Origin: Clostridia bacterium
Lineage (GTDB): Bacteria; Bacillota; Clostridia; Oscillospirales; Acutalibacteraceae
Direction of reading: 5' to 3'
DNA length: 64,000 bases
Assembly: GCA_017623235.1 (NCBI GenBank)
Contig: JAGAPN010000006.1
Coordinates: forward strand, 1 to 64,000
Shown piece after piece: positions 33,701 to 43,535 of this stretch. How positions within the stretch are numbered: the stretch's first letter is position 1; every line of letters begins with the position of its first letter. Both the position numbers and the translations under genes were made by a program. The notes below the pieces were generated by a model. It saw only the letters and a list, made by a program, of their open reading frames with translations, had not been told where the DNA came from and did no database searches.

Positions 33701-34918
33701 ATGAAAGTTTTACAGATAAACGCTGTGAATGCCGTTGGCTCTACAGGGCAGAACGTAAAAGACCTTAACGATTATCTAATAAGTAATGGACATAGCAGTG
33801 TAGTAGCTTACTCGAAGGGACCTTCAGTTAATCCTGAAAATGAGTTTAGAATCGGCAATAATGCAGATACAAAGCTTCACGGGCTATTTTCAAGGCTTTT
33901 TGGGTTGCAGGGATATTTTTCTCGAGGAGCAACGAAAAAATTGCTCCGCTTTATGGATGATTTCAAACCCGATGTGGTTGTACTCAACAATCTTCACGGC
34001 AATTTTATAAATCTTCCGTTTCTGCTTAAATATTTGGCTGATAAGGATATTGCAACGGTTGCCGTACTTCACGATTGCTGGTTTTATACGGGAAAATGTT
34101 GCCACTATACTGTTGAGGGTTGCTATAAGTGGCAAGACGGATGCGGCAACTGTCCATCACTTAAAAAACATAATGTAAGCTGGTTTTTTGACAAGACTGC
34201 AAAAATGCTTAACGACAAAATAGCATCATTTAATTCAATTCCCAGGCTTGCGGTTGTGGGAGTATCAAATTGGATAACAAATGAAGCTAAGAAAGCTCCT
34301 GTTTTTAAGAACGCGAAGAATTTTACAAGCATTTATAACTGGATTGATACAGATACTTTTTCCACTGGTTCAGCGGAAGATTTGAAGGTTAGGCTTGGCC
34401 TTAAAGGTAAAAAGGTAATTTTATCTGTTGCATACGGTTGGTCGGCAGATAAAGGATTGAATACATTGCTTGATATTTCAAACAAGCTAAAGGCAGATGA
34501 GATGCTTTTACTTGTAGGCGATATTAATAAGGACGTTTTGCTAAACAATAATATTATTCATATCCCAACAACAAATTCTCCAAAAGAGTTAGCCGAGTAT
34601 TATTCGTTGGCAAACGTATTTATTCAGCCTTCATTAGAGGAAACCTTTGGCAAGGTTACTGCTGAAGCGCTTGCCTGCGGAATACCTGTTGTCTGCTTTA
34701 ATTCGACCACAACGCCCGAGCTTGTTAATGAAGATTGTGGTATAGTGCTTAATGAATTTGATTCTTGTAGTATGCTGACCGCGGCAAGAGAAATTATTGC
34801 CAATGGTAAGGACAAGTATTCATCAGCATGCAGAAACCGCGCAACTGCGCTTTTTTCTAAAGATAAGAATGTAGCTGAATATATTGAAACATTTGAAGAG
34901 TTATTAAAGGAGATATAA
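33701..34918 (+). CDS. Glycosyltransferase family 4
   Basis: A 405-residue GT-B enzyme. The N-terminal half contains FKPDVVVLNNLHGNFINLP and a Cys-rich stretch (CCHYTVEGCYKWQDGCGNCP), which is common in a subgroup of GT4 capsule enzymes. The C-terminal half has SVAYGWSADKGLNTLL and VFIQPSLEETFGKVTAEALACGIP with the E-x7-E motif. AGGAGGTAAA precedes the ATG. Confidence 0.88.
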   Translation: MKVLQINAVNAVGSTGQNVKDLNDYLISNGHSSVVAYSKGPSVNPENEFRIGNNADTKLHGLFSRLFGLQGYFSRGATKKLLRFMDDFKPDVVVLNNLHGNFINLPFLLKYLADKDIATVAVLHDCWFYTGKCCHYTVEGCYKWQDGCGNCPSLKKHNVSWFFDKTAKMLNDKIASFNSIPRLAVVGVSNWITNEAKKAPVFKNAKNFTSIYNWIDTDTFSTGSAEDLKVRLGLKGKKVILSVAYGWSADKGLNTLLDISNKLKADEMLLLVGDINKDVLLNNNIIHIPTTNSPKELAEYYSLANVFIQPSLEETFGKVTAEALACGIPVVCFNSTTTPELVNEDCGIVLNEFDSCSMLTAAREIIANGKDKYSSACRNRATALFSKDKNVAEYIETFEELLKEI

Positions 34919-34921
34919 GCC

Positions 34922-36175
34922 GTGAAAGTTTTATGGATTGTTAATATGGTCCTACCTGAGCTTGCCGAGCATCTTGGCGTACAGACAAGTCCAAGCGGTA
35001 CATGGATGATAGACCTTTCTAATAAGATTGCTGCTGATGATAATATTGAACTTGCAGTTGCTTGTGTTTTCGGTAACGAGTTCAAGCGTATAGAACATAA
35101 TCAAAAGATTTATTATCTTCTTCCCGGTGGTGGAAAGCAGTTGCTTTTCTATAATAAAAACTTTTCAACTTATTGGGAACAAATTGAAAAGGATTTCTGT
35201 CCGGATTTAGTACATATTCACGGTACCGAATACAGCCATTCTATCTCTTATATGAGAAGATTTCCGGAAAAGAAGTATCTGCTTACTATCCAGGGAATTA
35301 TAAGCAAAATTGCCGAGAAAAACGACGGCGAACTTACTTTCTGGCAGAAACTTCGTTACAGAACACTTTTCGATAATCTTCATTTTAAAGGAATGTTTGA
35401 AAGCAAACTCTTAATGAAGAAAAATAGCAAATATGAAAAAGAAATTATTTCACGTTGCAGTTATGCTACAGGCAGAACCGATTGGGATAAGTTCTTTATG
35501 CAGTCTGTAAATAAAGAACTTAAATATTTCCGTGTGAACTACAATCTTCGTGATGAGTTTTATAAAAGCGATAAATGGTCCATGGAGAATATCGACAGAC
35601 ATACTATTTATGCTTCCAATTCTCCGCAAACTCCGTTTAAGGGAGGACACATTGCCCTTAAAGCGCTTGCTATTGTTAAAGAAAAATATCCTGATGTTAA
35701 AATGAGAATTTTATCAGCAAAAGATGCTGATGGCAATATTAAGGTAAGAGTCGGATATTCAAAATACTGCCATAAGCTTATTGGTAAATTCGCACTTAAA
35801 GATAATCTTGAGTTTTTACCAAGACAGAATGCTGAGGGTGTAATAAATGTAATGAAAACTTCTCATTTGTGCGTTATACCTTCTTCAATGGAAAATGCTT
35901 CTGCCACACTACGAGAAGCAATGCATATCGGAACACCTTGTCTTGCATCATACCGTGGCGGAATGACACATCTATTAAAAGATGGAATTAGTGGTTTTTT
36001 CTTTGATTTTAATGAACATGAATATCTTGCGGGAAGAATTATAGAGCTTTTTGAAAATGATGATTTAGCAGTTAAATTCTCGAAAAATGCAATTAAAGAT
36101 GCTGAAACAATGCACGACAGAGTTAAAAACATCAAGGATATGATAGATGTTTACAACAAGATTGTTTTAGAATAA
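34922..36175 (+). CDS. Glycosyltransferase family 4
   Basis: A 417-residue GT-B enzyme starting at GTG 34922 after AGGAGATATAAGCC. PDLVHIHGTEYSHS lies in the acceptor half, and LCVIPSSMENASATLREAMHIGTPCLAS in the donor half carries the family Glu pair. The donor is unknown. It is three bases behind the preceding GT4 gene. Confidence 0.87.
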   Translation: MKVLWIVNMVLPELAEHLGVQTSPSGTWMIDLSNKIAADDNIELAVACVFGNEFKRIEHNQKIYYLLPGGGKQLLFYNKNFSTYWEQIEKDFCPDLVHIHGTEYSHSISYMRRFPEKKYLLTIQGIISKIAEKNDGELTFWQKLRYRTLFDNLHFKGMFESKLLMKKNSKYEKEIISRCSYATGRTDWDKFFMQSVNKELKYFRVNYNLRDEFYKSDKWSMENIDRHTIYASNSPQTPFKGGHIALKALAIVKEKYPDVKMRILSAKDADGNIKVRVGYSKYCHKLIGKFALKDNLEFLPRQNAEGVINVMKTSHLCVIPSSMENASATLREAMHIGTPCLASYRGGMTHLLKDGISGFFFDFNEHEYLAGRIIELFENDDLAVKFSKNAIKDAETMHDRVKNIKDMIDVYNKIVLE

Positions 36176-36197
36176 TTGTTTCAAGGAGAATTCTTAA

Positions 36198-37340
36198 ATG
36201 AAACTCACTTTTTTTAGTAGCGTTCTTGGATATCATCAAGAAGGTCTTTGTAATGCTTTTTATGAACTTCTGGGTGATGATTTCCGTTTTGTTGCTTATG
36301 GCGATTTGCCTGATTTTAGAAAACAAGCCGGTTTTCAAAATCTTGCTGATGTGTATCCTTATGTCGTTAAAGCATATACTAAAGAGGGTAAAATGGTTGC
36401 AGAAAATCTGATTATAACTAGTGATGTTGCAATAATAGGCGCCGCAGACAATAATGTGATTAAAGCCTGCGTAGATAACGGAGTTCAAACATACTTGTTT
36501 TCTGAACGGTTCTTAAAAAAAGGATCCTGGCGTGCATTTATCCCTACTACAAGAAACAAATTAAAGGCTAGAGCGGCAGGTTATAAACAGGATAATTTTA
36601 AAGTGCTTTGCGCAAGTGCGTATTTGCCTTATGACTTAGCTCTTTGCGGCTGGCGTGGCAAGGCTTATAAGTGGGGATATTTTCCTGACGTTACACGATA
36701 TGATGTTTCGGAACTTATGTGTAAAAAAGCTTCCAAAAATCAAACGGTAAACATATTATGGGCAGCTAGACTTATCGATTGGAAGCATCCGGAAAAAGCA
36801 TTATTATTAGCAAAACATTTAAGAGACAATAATTATGATTTTCATTTAAACATTATTGGTTACGGGGAGCTTGAGGATTATTTAATAAAAGAAATTTCTA
36901 ATCTTGGTTTGCAAGAACAAGTTTCTTTTTTAGGTAAAAAAACAGCTCCTGAAGTGCGTATTGCAATGGAAAATTCTGATATATTTTTAATGACCAGCGA
37001 TTATAATGAGGGATGGGGAGTGGTGGTTAATGAAGCACTTAATAGTGGGTGCATAGTCATCGCAGATGATAGAGCAGGTTCAGTTTGTTATTTATTAGAA
37101 AATGGATTTAACGGTTTTACATATAGAAATGATATAAGCACACTTTTTCCTGTAATTGAAAAACTGATTACAGATGAAGAGTTTAGAAAACCAATTCAAA
37201 ATAATGCTTATGAATATATGATAAATAATGCTTCGCCACAGGTTGCTGCGAAACGGTTTATAGAACTTTGTTGCGATGGCAAAACATTCGAAAATGGAGT
37301 TTGCAGTGAAGCACCTATTATTAAATCCAGATGGTTCTAG
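36198..37340 (+). CDS. Glycosyltransferase family 4
   Basis: A 380-residue GT-B enzyme. VNILWAARLIDWKHPEKALLLA and DIFLMTSDYNEGWGVVVNEALNSGCIVI are the donor-domain landmarks. The acceptor half is unusual and short (residues 1-150). AAGGAGAATTCTTAA precedes the ATG. It is the last transferase of the AT-rich part. Confidence 0.85.
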   Translation: MKLTFFSSVLGYHQEGLCNAFYELLGDDFRFVAYGDLPDFRKQAGFQNLADVYPYVVKAYTKEGKMVAENLIITSDVAIIGAADNNVIKACVDNGVQTYLFSERFLKKGSWRAFIPTTRNKLKARAAGYKQDNFKVLCASAYLPYDLALCGWRGKAYKWGYFPDVTRYDVSELMCKKASKNQTVNILWAARLIDWKHPEKALLLAKHLRDNNYDFHLNIIGYGELEDYLIKEISNLGLQEQVSFLGKKTAPEVRIAMENSDIFLMTSDYNEGWGVVVNEALNSGCIVIADDRAGSVCYLLENGFNGFTYRNDISTLFPVIEKLITDEEFRKPIQNNAYEYMINNASPQVAAKRFIELCCDGKTFENGVCSEAPIIKSRWF

Positions 37341-37349
37341 AGGTGTATT

Positions 37350-38870
37350 TTGAATAGTTCAAAACAAATTAAATATGGTGCGATAATGTCCTATTTTACC
37401 ATAGTGTTCAATATGGTTGCAGGACTCATCTATACACCATGGATGATCGAACAAATAGGTCAAAGTAATTATGGGCTGTATACGCTTGCAACATCGCTGA
37501 TAACCCTTTTTGTAGTTGATTTCGGCATGGGTGCTGCTGTTGCTCGATTTGTTTCGAAATATAACGCAGAGGGAAAGCAAGACAAGATAAATAATTTTTT
37601 AGGCGTTGTATATAAACTCTATATGGCGATAGATGCCGTTATATTAGTTGTTCTTCTTGTGATTGGTCTGTTTATTTCTGGAATTTACAGTAATCTCACA
37701 CCAGCTGAGCTTGAAACTTTTAAAGTGCTATATGTTATAGTAGGTTTGTTCAGCATTATATCGTTTCCATTTACAAACCTAAATGGTGTACTTACGGCTT
37801 ACGAACTGTTTGTAGGACTTAAAGTTGCAGATTTGTTCCATAAACTGTTTATAATATTTATTATGGTAATAGCACTCCTTTTAGGTTATGGTGTATATGC
37901 GCTTGTAATTGTAAATGCAATTGCTGGACTTCTTACGATTGCGATTAAATTGATTATCATAAAGAAAAAGACTTCTGTAAAAGTTAATTTTAAGTATCGC
38001 GATAAAGAACTTTTAAAAGAAATTTTTGGCTTTTCCGTATGGACAACCGTTAGTAGCTTGGCGCAACGATTAATTTTTAATATAACACCTTCAATTATTG
38101 CGGCAGTATCAATTACCGGTTCTATTGGTGTTTCTATTTTTGGACTAGGACAAACCATAGAAGGATATGTTTATACATTTGCATCTGCAATTAGCGGCAT
38201 GTTTATGCCGATGGTTTCAAGGCTTGTCTATGAAAATAAAAGAGAAAAAGAACTAATAAACCTAATGATTAAAATTGGAAGAATTCAATGTTTAATAATT
38301 GGTTTGTTAGTAACTGGATTTATAGCGGTTGGACATTCATTTATAGTTGATATATGGAATCGCCCTGAGTTTTCGGATAGTTACCTTTGCTGCATATTTT
38401 TGATTATTCCAAGTTTCTTTCATTTGCCAATGGAAATTGCTAATACAACACTCATAGTTGAAAACAAGGTTAAACTGCAGTCTTTTGTTTATATTATTAT
38501 GGGAATAATTAATGTCGTTTTATCATTAATATTATCTCATTATTTTGGGGCTCTTGGCGCAAGCATTTCAATTTTTATAGCGTATATGATAAGAACCTTA
38601 TTACTGGTTGTAATTTATCAAAAGGTTTTGAAATTAGATATGCTTAAATTCTTTAAAGAAACTTTTGTGAAGTTTACGCCATCATTTTTAGTTGCAATGA
38701 TAGTAGGTATTATGTTGGAAAATTACAATCCGCTTTCATATGGTTTTTTAAGATTTGCAATTAATTCACTTGTCTTTGTTACCGCATTTTTCGTGCTGAT
38801 TATATTCAAGCTGAATGATTATGAAAAGAATTTATTCTTTGGAAAAATTAAAAGACTTTTAAAAAGATAA
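37350..38870 (+). CDS. Polysaccharide flippase, Wzx type (MOP superfamily)
   Basis: A 506-residue membrane protein with 12 to 14 helices. YTPWMIEQIGQSNYGLYTLATSL near the start is typical of Wzx/RfbX-like flippases. It should move the lipid-linked repeat unit across the membrane before polymerisation. TTG 37350 follows AGAGGTGTAT. It is the last AT-rich gene; the next gene has host-like codons. Confidence 0.9.
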   Translation: MNSSKQIKYGAIMSYFTIVFNMVAGLIYTPWMIEQIGQSNYGLYTLATSLITLFVVDFGMGAAVARFVSKYNAEGKQDKINNFLGVVYKLYMAIDAVILVVLLVIGLFISGIYSNLTPAELETFKVLYVIVGLFSIISFPFTNLNGVLTAYELFVGLKVADLFHKLFIIFIMVIALLLGYGVYALVIVNAIAGLLTIAIKLIIIKKKTSVKVNFKYRDKELLKEIFGFSVWTTVSSLAQRLIFNITPSIIAAVSITGSIGVSIFGLGQTIEGYVYTFASAISGMFMPMVSRLVYENKREKELINLMIKIGRIQCLIIGLLVTGFIAVGHSFIVDIWNRPEFSDSYLCCIFLIIPSFFHLPMEIANTTLIVENKVKLQSFVYIIMGIINVVLSLILSHYFGALGASISIFIAYMIRTLLLVVIYQKVLKLDMLKFFKETFVKFTPSFLVAMIVGIMLENYNPLSYGFLRFAINSLVFVTAFFVLIIFKLNDYEKNLFFGKIKRLLKR

Positions 38871-38890
38871 TATCTTAAGGAGATAAGATT

Positions 38891-39922
38891 ATGTTTAAAG
38901 GAAAAACTTTACTTATCACAGGTGGTACGGGGTCTTTTGGTAATGCTGTGCTGAATGGTTTTTTAGGTAGCGATATTGGGGAAATTCGTGTTTTTTCCCG
39001 AGATGAGAAGAAGCAAGACGATATGCGTCACGAGTTTCAGGCAAAAATGCCCGATGTTGCTGATAAGATCAAATTCTTTATCGGAGACGTGAGAAATATC
39101 GATTCGGTAAGAAGTGCTATGCACGGTGCTGATTACATATTCCATGCCGCCGCACTAAAGCAGGTTCCATCCTGCGAATTTTTCCCGATGGAAGCCGTCA
39201 GAACTAATGTCATCGGCACTGATAATGTGCTTACCGCAGCTATTGACGAGGGCGTAGAATGCGTTATCTGCCTCTCCACCGATAAGGCGGCCTATCCTGT
39301 AAACGCTATGGGAATCACTAAGGCTCTTGAGGAGCGGGTTGCTATCGCACGGTCGAGAAACACCGACAAAACCAAGATTTGTTGCACCCGCTATGGCAAC
39401 GTCCTTTGCTCACGAGGCTCTGTGATCCCCCTTTGGATAGATCAGATAAAGGCCGGCAACCCCATAACGATAACCGACCCCTCCATGACTCGCTTTGTGA
39501 TGAGCCTCGAAGAGGCAGTTGAACTTGTTGTATTTGCATTTGAGCAAGGTGAGAATGGTGATATTCTTGTTCAGAAGGCTCCCGCCTGTACGATTGAGAC
39601 CCTTGCAAAAGCGGTATGTGAGCTTTTTGCACCCGAAACCGAAATTAAGGTTATTGGAATACGTCACGGTGAGAAGATGTATGAAACCCTGCTCACCAAT
39701 GAGGAGTGCGCCAGTGCAATTGATATGGGTGACTTCTACCGTGTTCCTGCTGACAACCGTGGTCTTAACTACGATAAATATTTTAACGACGGCGATATTA
39801 AGCGCGCTAAGCTTAGTGAATTTGACTCTAACAATACTGAGCTTATGACGGTAGAAGATGTAAAGGCCAAACTTCTTACCATTCCCTATATTAAAGAACA
39901 GCTTGAAAACTGGGAGAAATAG
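38891..39922 (+). CDS. capE: UDP-GlcNAc 4,6-dehydratase/5-epimerase, CapE type
   Basis: A 343-residue extended SDR. It has TGGTGSFGNAV for NADP binding, FHAAALKQVPSCEFFP and STDKAAYPVNAMGITK, where the usual catalytic Tyr is replaced by Met as in the FlaA1/CapE family. CapE converts UDP-GlcNAc to UDP-2-acetamido-2,6-dideoxy-L-arabino-hexos-4-ulose, the first step towards UDP-L-FucNAc. AAGGAGATAAGATT precedes the ATG. capF and capG homologues follow, which supports this assignment over PglF or FlaA1. Confidence 0.88.
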   Translation: MFKGKTLLITGGTGSFGNAVLNGFLGSDIGEIRVFSRDEKKQDDMRHEFQAKMPDVADKIKFFIGDVRNIDSVRSAMHGADYIFHAAALKQVPSCEFFPMEAVRTNVIGTDNVLTAAIDEGVECVICLSTDKAAYPVNAMGITKALEERVAIARSRNTDKTKICCTRYGNVLCSRGSVIPLWIDQIKAGNPITITDPSMTRFVMSLEEAVELVVFAFEQGENGDILVQKAPACTIETLAKAVCELFAPETEIKVIGIRHGEKMYETLLTNEECASAIDMGDFYRVPADNRGLNYDKYFNDGDIKRAKLSEFDSNNTELMTVEDVKAKLLTIPYIKEQLENWEK

Positions 39923-39923
39923 T

Positions 39924-41120
39924 ATGAAAATACTTATAACGGGGGCTAACGGCTTTGTCGGTCGCAACCTGGTAGAAAACCTCAAAAACATTAAAGACGG
40001 GAAAAACAAAACCCGCCCCGGGCTTACTGTTGACGAGATATATCTTTACGATATTGATTCGCCAAAGGAATTGCTTGATGAGGCTTGCAGGGAGGCCGAT
40101 TTTGTCTTCAACCTTGCAGGGGTAAACCGTCCTCAAAATAGTGATGAGTTTATGCAAGGAAACTATGGCTTTGCATCCGAGCTGCTGGACACCTTGAAAA
40201 AATATAATAACACCTGCCCCGTAATGCTGGCTTCGTCTATTCAGGCCACCCTAATCGGTCGTTATGATTCGGACTACGGCAGAAGCAAAAGGGCAGGGGA
40301 GGAGCTGTTCTTCTCTTATAGTGAAGAAACCGGCGCCAAGGTTCTTGTTTACCGCTTCCCCAATCTTTTCGGTAAATGGTGTAGACCAAATTACAATAGT
40401 GCAGTAGCAACTTTTTGTCATAATATAGCAAATGATATGCCTATCACGGTGAACGACCCGAAGGTAGAGCTTGAATTGCTTTATATCGACGATCTTGTTG
40501 ATGAGATGCTGGATGCGCTGGAGGGTAAGGAGCATCACGCCGAGTTTGAAGGGATAAATACCATCCTGTCCGAAAACGGCAGTTACTGTGCCGCTCCTAT
40601 AACTTATAAGGTTACCCTGGGCGAAATTGTGGAGCTTCTGGACAGCTTTAAAAGACAAAGTGAAACCCTTATTATGCCCGAAATACCTTTTGGTTCTTTT
40701 GCTAAGAAGCTTTATTCGACCTATCTTTCCTATCTACCGAAAGAAAAAGCGAGCTTTCCGTTAAAAATGAATGTTGACGCCAGAGGCTCCTTTACCGAGC
40801 TTTTAAAGACCGAAAAATGCGGTCAATTCAGCGTTAACATTTCGAAGCCCGGAATTACCAAGGGTCAGCATTGGCACAACACAAAGTGGGAATTTTTTAT
40901 TGTGGTTTCGGGACACGGACTTATTCAGCAGCGTAAGGTAGGCTCTGACGAGGTGCTGAATTTTGAGGTTTCGGGTGAAAAGATAGAGGCGGTGCATATG
41001 CTGCCGGGTTACACACATAACATAATTAATTTGAGCGAAACCGATGATTTGGTAACCCTTATGTGGGCCAATGAGCAGTTTGACTCGAAAGCTCCCGATA
41101 CATTTTATTTAGAGGTATAA
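39924..41120 (+). CDS. capF: Bifunctional reductase/cupin epimerase, CapF type
   Basis: A 398-residue protein. The N-terminal SDR half has ITGANGFVGRNLVENL, NLAGVNRP and SDYGRSKRAGEELF with catalytic Tyr and Lys. The C-terminal 110 residues form a cupin (TKGQHWHNTKWEFFIVVSG with metal-binding His, and LPGYTHNIINLS). This two-domain layout is specific to CapF/FnlB, which epimerises at C3 and then reduces C4. ATG 39924 follows GGGAGAAATAGT. It is adjacent to capE. Confidence 0.9.
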   Translation: MKILITGANGFVGRNLVENLKNIKDGKNKTRPGLTVDEIYLYDIDSPKELLDEACREADFVFNLAGVNRPQNSDEFMQGNYGFASELLDTLKKYNNTCPVMLASSIQATLIGRYDSDYGRSKRAGEELFFSYSEETGAKVLVYRFPNLFGKWCRPNYNSAVATFCHNIANDMPITVNDPKVELELLYIDDLVDEMLDALEGKEHHAEFEGINTILSENGSYCAAPITYKVTLGEIVELLDSFKRQSETLIMPEIPFGSFAKKLYSTYLSYLPKEKASFPLKMNVDARGSFTELLKTEKCGQFSVNISKPGITKGQHWHNTKWEFFIVVSGHGLIQQRKVGSDEVLNFEVSGEKIEAVHMLPGYTHNIINLSETDDLVTLMWANEQFDSKAPDTFYLEV

Positions 41121-41124
41121 TTGT

Positions 41125-42348
41125 TTGAAGATGCAACTAACGATAGTTCAGCAGGCAGTGCTGTCCCTTTTAAAGAGGGGGCTGGGTATCTCGTCGGCTG
41201 ACCCTAAACTATCCGACCTTTCTGCCGACACTTGGGAGAAGGTATATAAAGAGTGTAGAGCCCAGACCGTGCAGATGATATGCTATGACGCCTTAGCGGC
41301 GGAAGGAATTACTCTGCCCGATGAGGTAGAGCATAAATGGTTTACCGTGGCCGCCCTTTCCTTGTCAAGGTCACTTAACGTGGCCGCAGCTCAGGATGAG
41401 CTTGTGGCTTTACTTGAAAAGAACGAAGTTCCTTATACTATACTTAAGGGCATGTCTTCGGCTCATTATTATCCCGATAGTGAAAAACGATGCGCCGGAG
41501 ATATTGATTTCTTGGTTTCCCCTGAATATATTGAGAAGGCTACCAAACTGCTCACCGATAACGGCTATGCTTTGGAGGACAAGCCAAATGAGAATCATTT
41601 GGCATTACATAAAAATGATGTTTGGCTGGAACTTCATCACAGCGTGGCAGGAATGCCTGATGGAAGCTCGGGAGAACTCCTTCGTGCCCAGTTGAAGGGT
41701 ATTATAGAAAACTCTGTTATGGATGACCGAGGCTTCAGACGCCCCAGCGATATGCACCACGGAATAGTTATTCTACTGCATACCTTGCATCATCTTCTGT
41801 CTTCCGGGTTAGGTCTAAGACATCTTTGCGATTGGGCTTGCTTTGTGAAGGAAACGGAAGAAAAATCCTTTTGGAAGGAAGAACTTTTACCTTTACTTGA
41901 GAGGGCGGGACTTAAAAAGACTGCCTTTATAATAACAGGGGCTTGTGTAAAATATCTTGCTCTTCCTCGCCCCTGCTGGCTTCCAGATGCCGAGCCCGAT
42001 GGCGTTGATGACTTTATGAACGAGTTGCTTCGGGGCGGAAATTTTGGCAGAAAAGACCTTCAGCTCAGCGGAACGGGAATGATGCTTACCAAAAACAGCG
42101 AGGAGCAGAACGCTAAAACAAAAATTAAAAGAATGCTGTATGCCCTTAATTCCACTAATCATCGGGTATACCCGATACTTGACCGCCTGCCTTGGCTATA
42201 TCCCTTTATAATGGTGTGGCGAATGATGAGATATATAGTTCTTATGCTTTTGGGCAAGCGACAATCTCTTTTAAAGGCCAGCCGCTATACTGATGAGCGT
42301 AGTAAGTTATTTAAAAAGTTTGATCTTTATAAAACCGATGGAGAATGA
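41125..42348 (+). CDS. Nucleotidyltransferase-fold protein (PF14907-like)
   Basis: A 407-residue protein resembling the uncharacterised nucleotidyltransferase family PF14907. It has ILKGMSSAHYYPDSEKRCAG with the DID motif following, then ENHLALHKND and ELHHSVAGMP in the polymerase-beta-like fold. Members occur in exopolysaccharide clusters, but their reaction is not established. It sits between capF and capG, splitting a normally contiguous set. The start may be TTG 41125 (AGAGGTATA 8 bases before) or ATG 41131. Substrate unknown. Confidence 0.72.
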   Translation: MKMQLTIVQQAVLSLLKRGLGISSADPKLSDLSADTWEKVYKECRAQTVQMICYDALAAEGITLPDEVEHKWFTVAALSLSRSLNVAAAQDELVALLEKNEVPYTILKGMSSAHYYPDSEKRCAGDIDFLVSPEYIEKATKLLTDNGYALEDKPNENHLALHKNDVWLELHHSVAGMPDGSSGELLRAQLKGIIENSVMDDRGFRRPSDMHHGIVILLHTLHHLLSSGLGLRHLCDWACFVKETEEKSFWKEELLPLLERAGLKKTAFIITGACVKYLALPRPCWLPDAEPDGVDDFMNELLRGGNFGRKDLQLSGTGMMLTKNSEEQNAKTKIKRMLYALNSTNHRVYPILDRLPWLYPFIMVWRMMRYIVLMLLGKRQSLLKASRYTDERSKLFKKFDLYKTDGE

Positions 42349-42352
42349 TAGT

Positions 42353-43498
42353 ATGAGTAAACTGAAACTGATGACCATTGTAGGCACCAGGCCTGAAATT
42401 ATCCGACTGTCTCAGGTTATAAAAAAGTGTGATAAGTATTTTGAACAGGTCCTTGTGCATACAGGCCAGAACTACGATTACACCCTTAATCAGGTCTTTT
42501 TTGACGATCTGGGACTTCGTGCTCCCGACCACTATTTGGGTGCGGTAGGAGCCGACCTGGGGGAAACCATCGGCAATATAATTGCCGCATCCTATAAGCT
42601 TATGGTAGAGGAAAAGCCCGATGCCCTTTTAATTTTGGGAGATACCAATTCCTGCCTGTCGGCCATTGCCGCAAAAAGACTTCATATTCCCATATTCCAT
42701 ATGGAGGCAGGTAACCGCTGTAAGGATGAATGCTTGCCCGAGGAGACCAATCGCCGCATAGTCGACATTATTTCGGACGTTAACCTGGCCTATAGTGAGC
42801 ACGCAAGAAAGTATCTGCACGAGTGCGGTCTGCCTAAGGAGCGTGTATATGTAACAGGCTCTCCAATGGCGGAGGTGCTGTCGGCTAATATCGATAATAT
42901 TAGAGCTTCAAATATTCACGAAAAATTGGGTCTTAAAAAGGGTGGTTACATTCTTCTTTCGGCTCACAGGGAGGAAAATATCGACACCGAGAAAAACTTC
43001 TTATCTCTGTTTAATGCCATTAATGCTATTGCCGAAAAGTACGATATGCCTATACTTTATTCCTGTCATCCCAGAAGCAGAAAACGCCTTGAGGAATCGG
43101 GCTTTAAGCTGGACCCGAGGGTTATCCGTCACGAGCCTTTAGGATTCCACGATTACAACAGTCTGCAGATGAATGCTTTTGCCGTTATTTCCGATAGCGG
43201 CACCCTGCCGGAGGAAAGCTCTTATTTCACTTCTATCGGAAATGCTTTTCCTGCGGTTTGCATCCGCACCTCTACCGAGCGTCCCGAGGCCCTGGATAAA
43301 GCCTGCTTTATTTTGGCCGGTATAGATGAAAAGGGGCTTATCGGTGCCGTTGAAACGGCAATTTCTATGAACGAAAACGGAGATATAGGCATCCCCGTGC
43401 CCGACTATATTGAAGAGAACGTTTCTACCAAGGTGGTAAAGCTTATTCAGTCTTATACCGGTGTAGTAAATAAAATGGTTTGGCGTAAAGACGTATAA
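42353..43498 (+). CDS. capG: UDP-N-acetylglucosamine 2-epimerase, CapG/FnlC type
   Basis: A 381-residue WecB-family epimerase: MTIVGTRPEIIRLSQ, LVHTGQNYDYTLNQVFF, GDTNSCLSA, HMEAGNRC, LLSAHREENID and SDSGTLPEESS. With CapE and CapF it would complete UDP-N-acetyl-L-fucosamine from UDP-GlcNAc. ATG 42353 is preferred because GGAGAATGATAGT precedes it and it follows the upstream stop by four bases. It is the last gene of the polysaccharide operon. Confidence 0.88.
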   Translation: MSKLKLMTIVGTRPEIIRLSQVIKKCDKYFEQVLVHTGQNYDYTLNQVFFDDLGLRAPDHYLGAVGADLGETIGNIIAASYKLMVEEKPDALLILGDTNSCLSAIAAKRLHIPIFHMEAGNRCKDECLPEETNRRIVDIISDVNLAYSEHARKYLHECGLPKERVYVTGSPMAEVLSANIDNIRASNIHEKLGLKKGGYILLSAHREENIDTEKNFLSLFNAINAIAEKYDMPILYSCHPRSRKRLEESGFKLDPRVIRHEPLGFHDYNSLQMNAFAVISDSGTLPEESSYFTSIGNAFPAVCIRTSTERPEALDKACFILAGIDEKGLIGAVETAISMNENGDIGIPVPDYIEENVSTKVVKLIQSYTGVVNKMVWRKDV

Positions 43499-43535
43499 AA
43501 AAAGCAACGAGTGGGTTCACTCGTTGCTTTTTTTA
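43499..43535. terminator. Bidirectional terminator of the polysaccharide operon
   Basis: AAAGCAACGAGTG and CACTCGTTGCTTT pair around GGTT, with A and T runs on each side. It also ends the convergent minus-strand operon. Confidence 0.9.
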
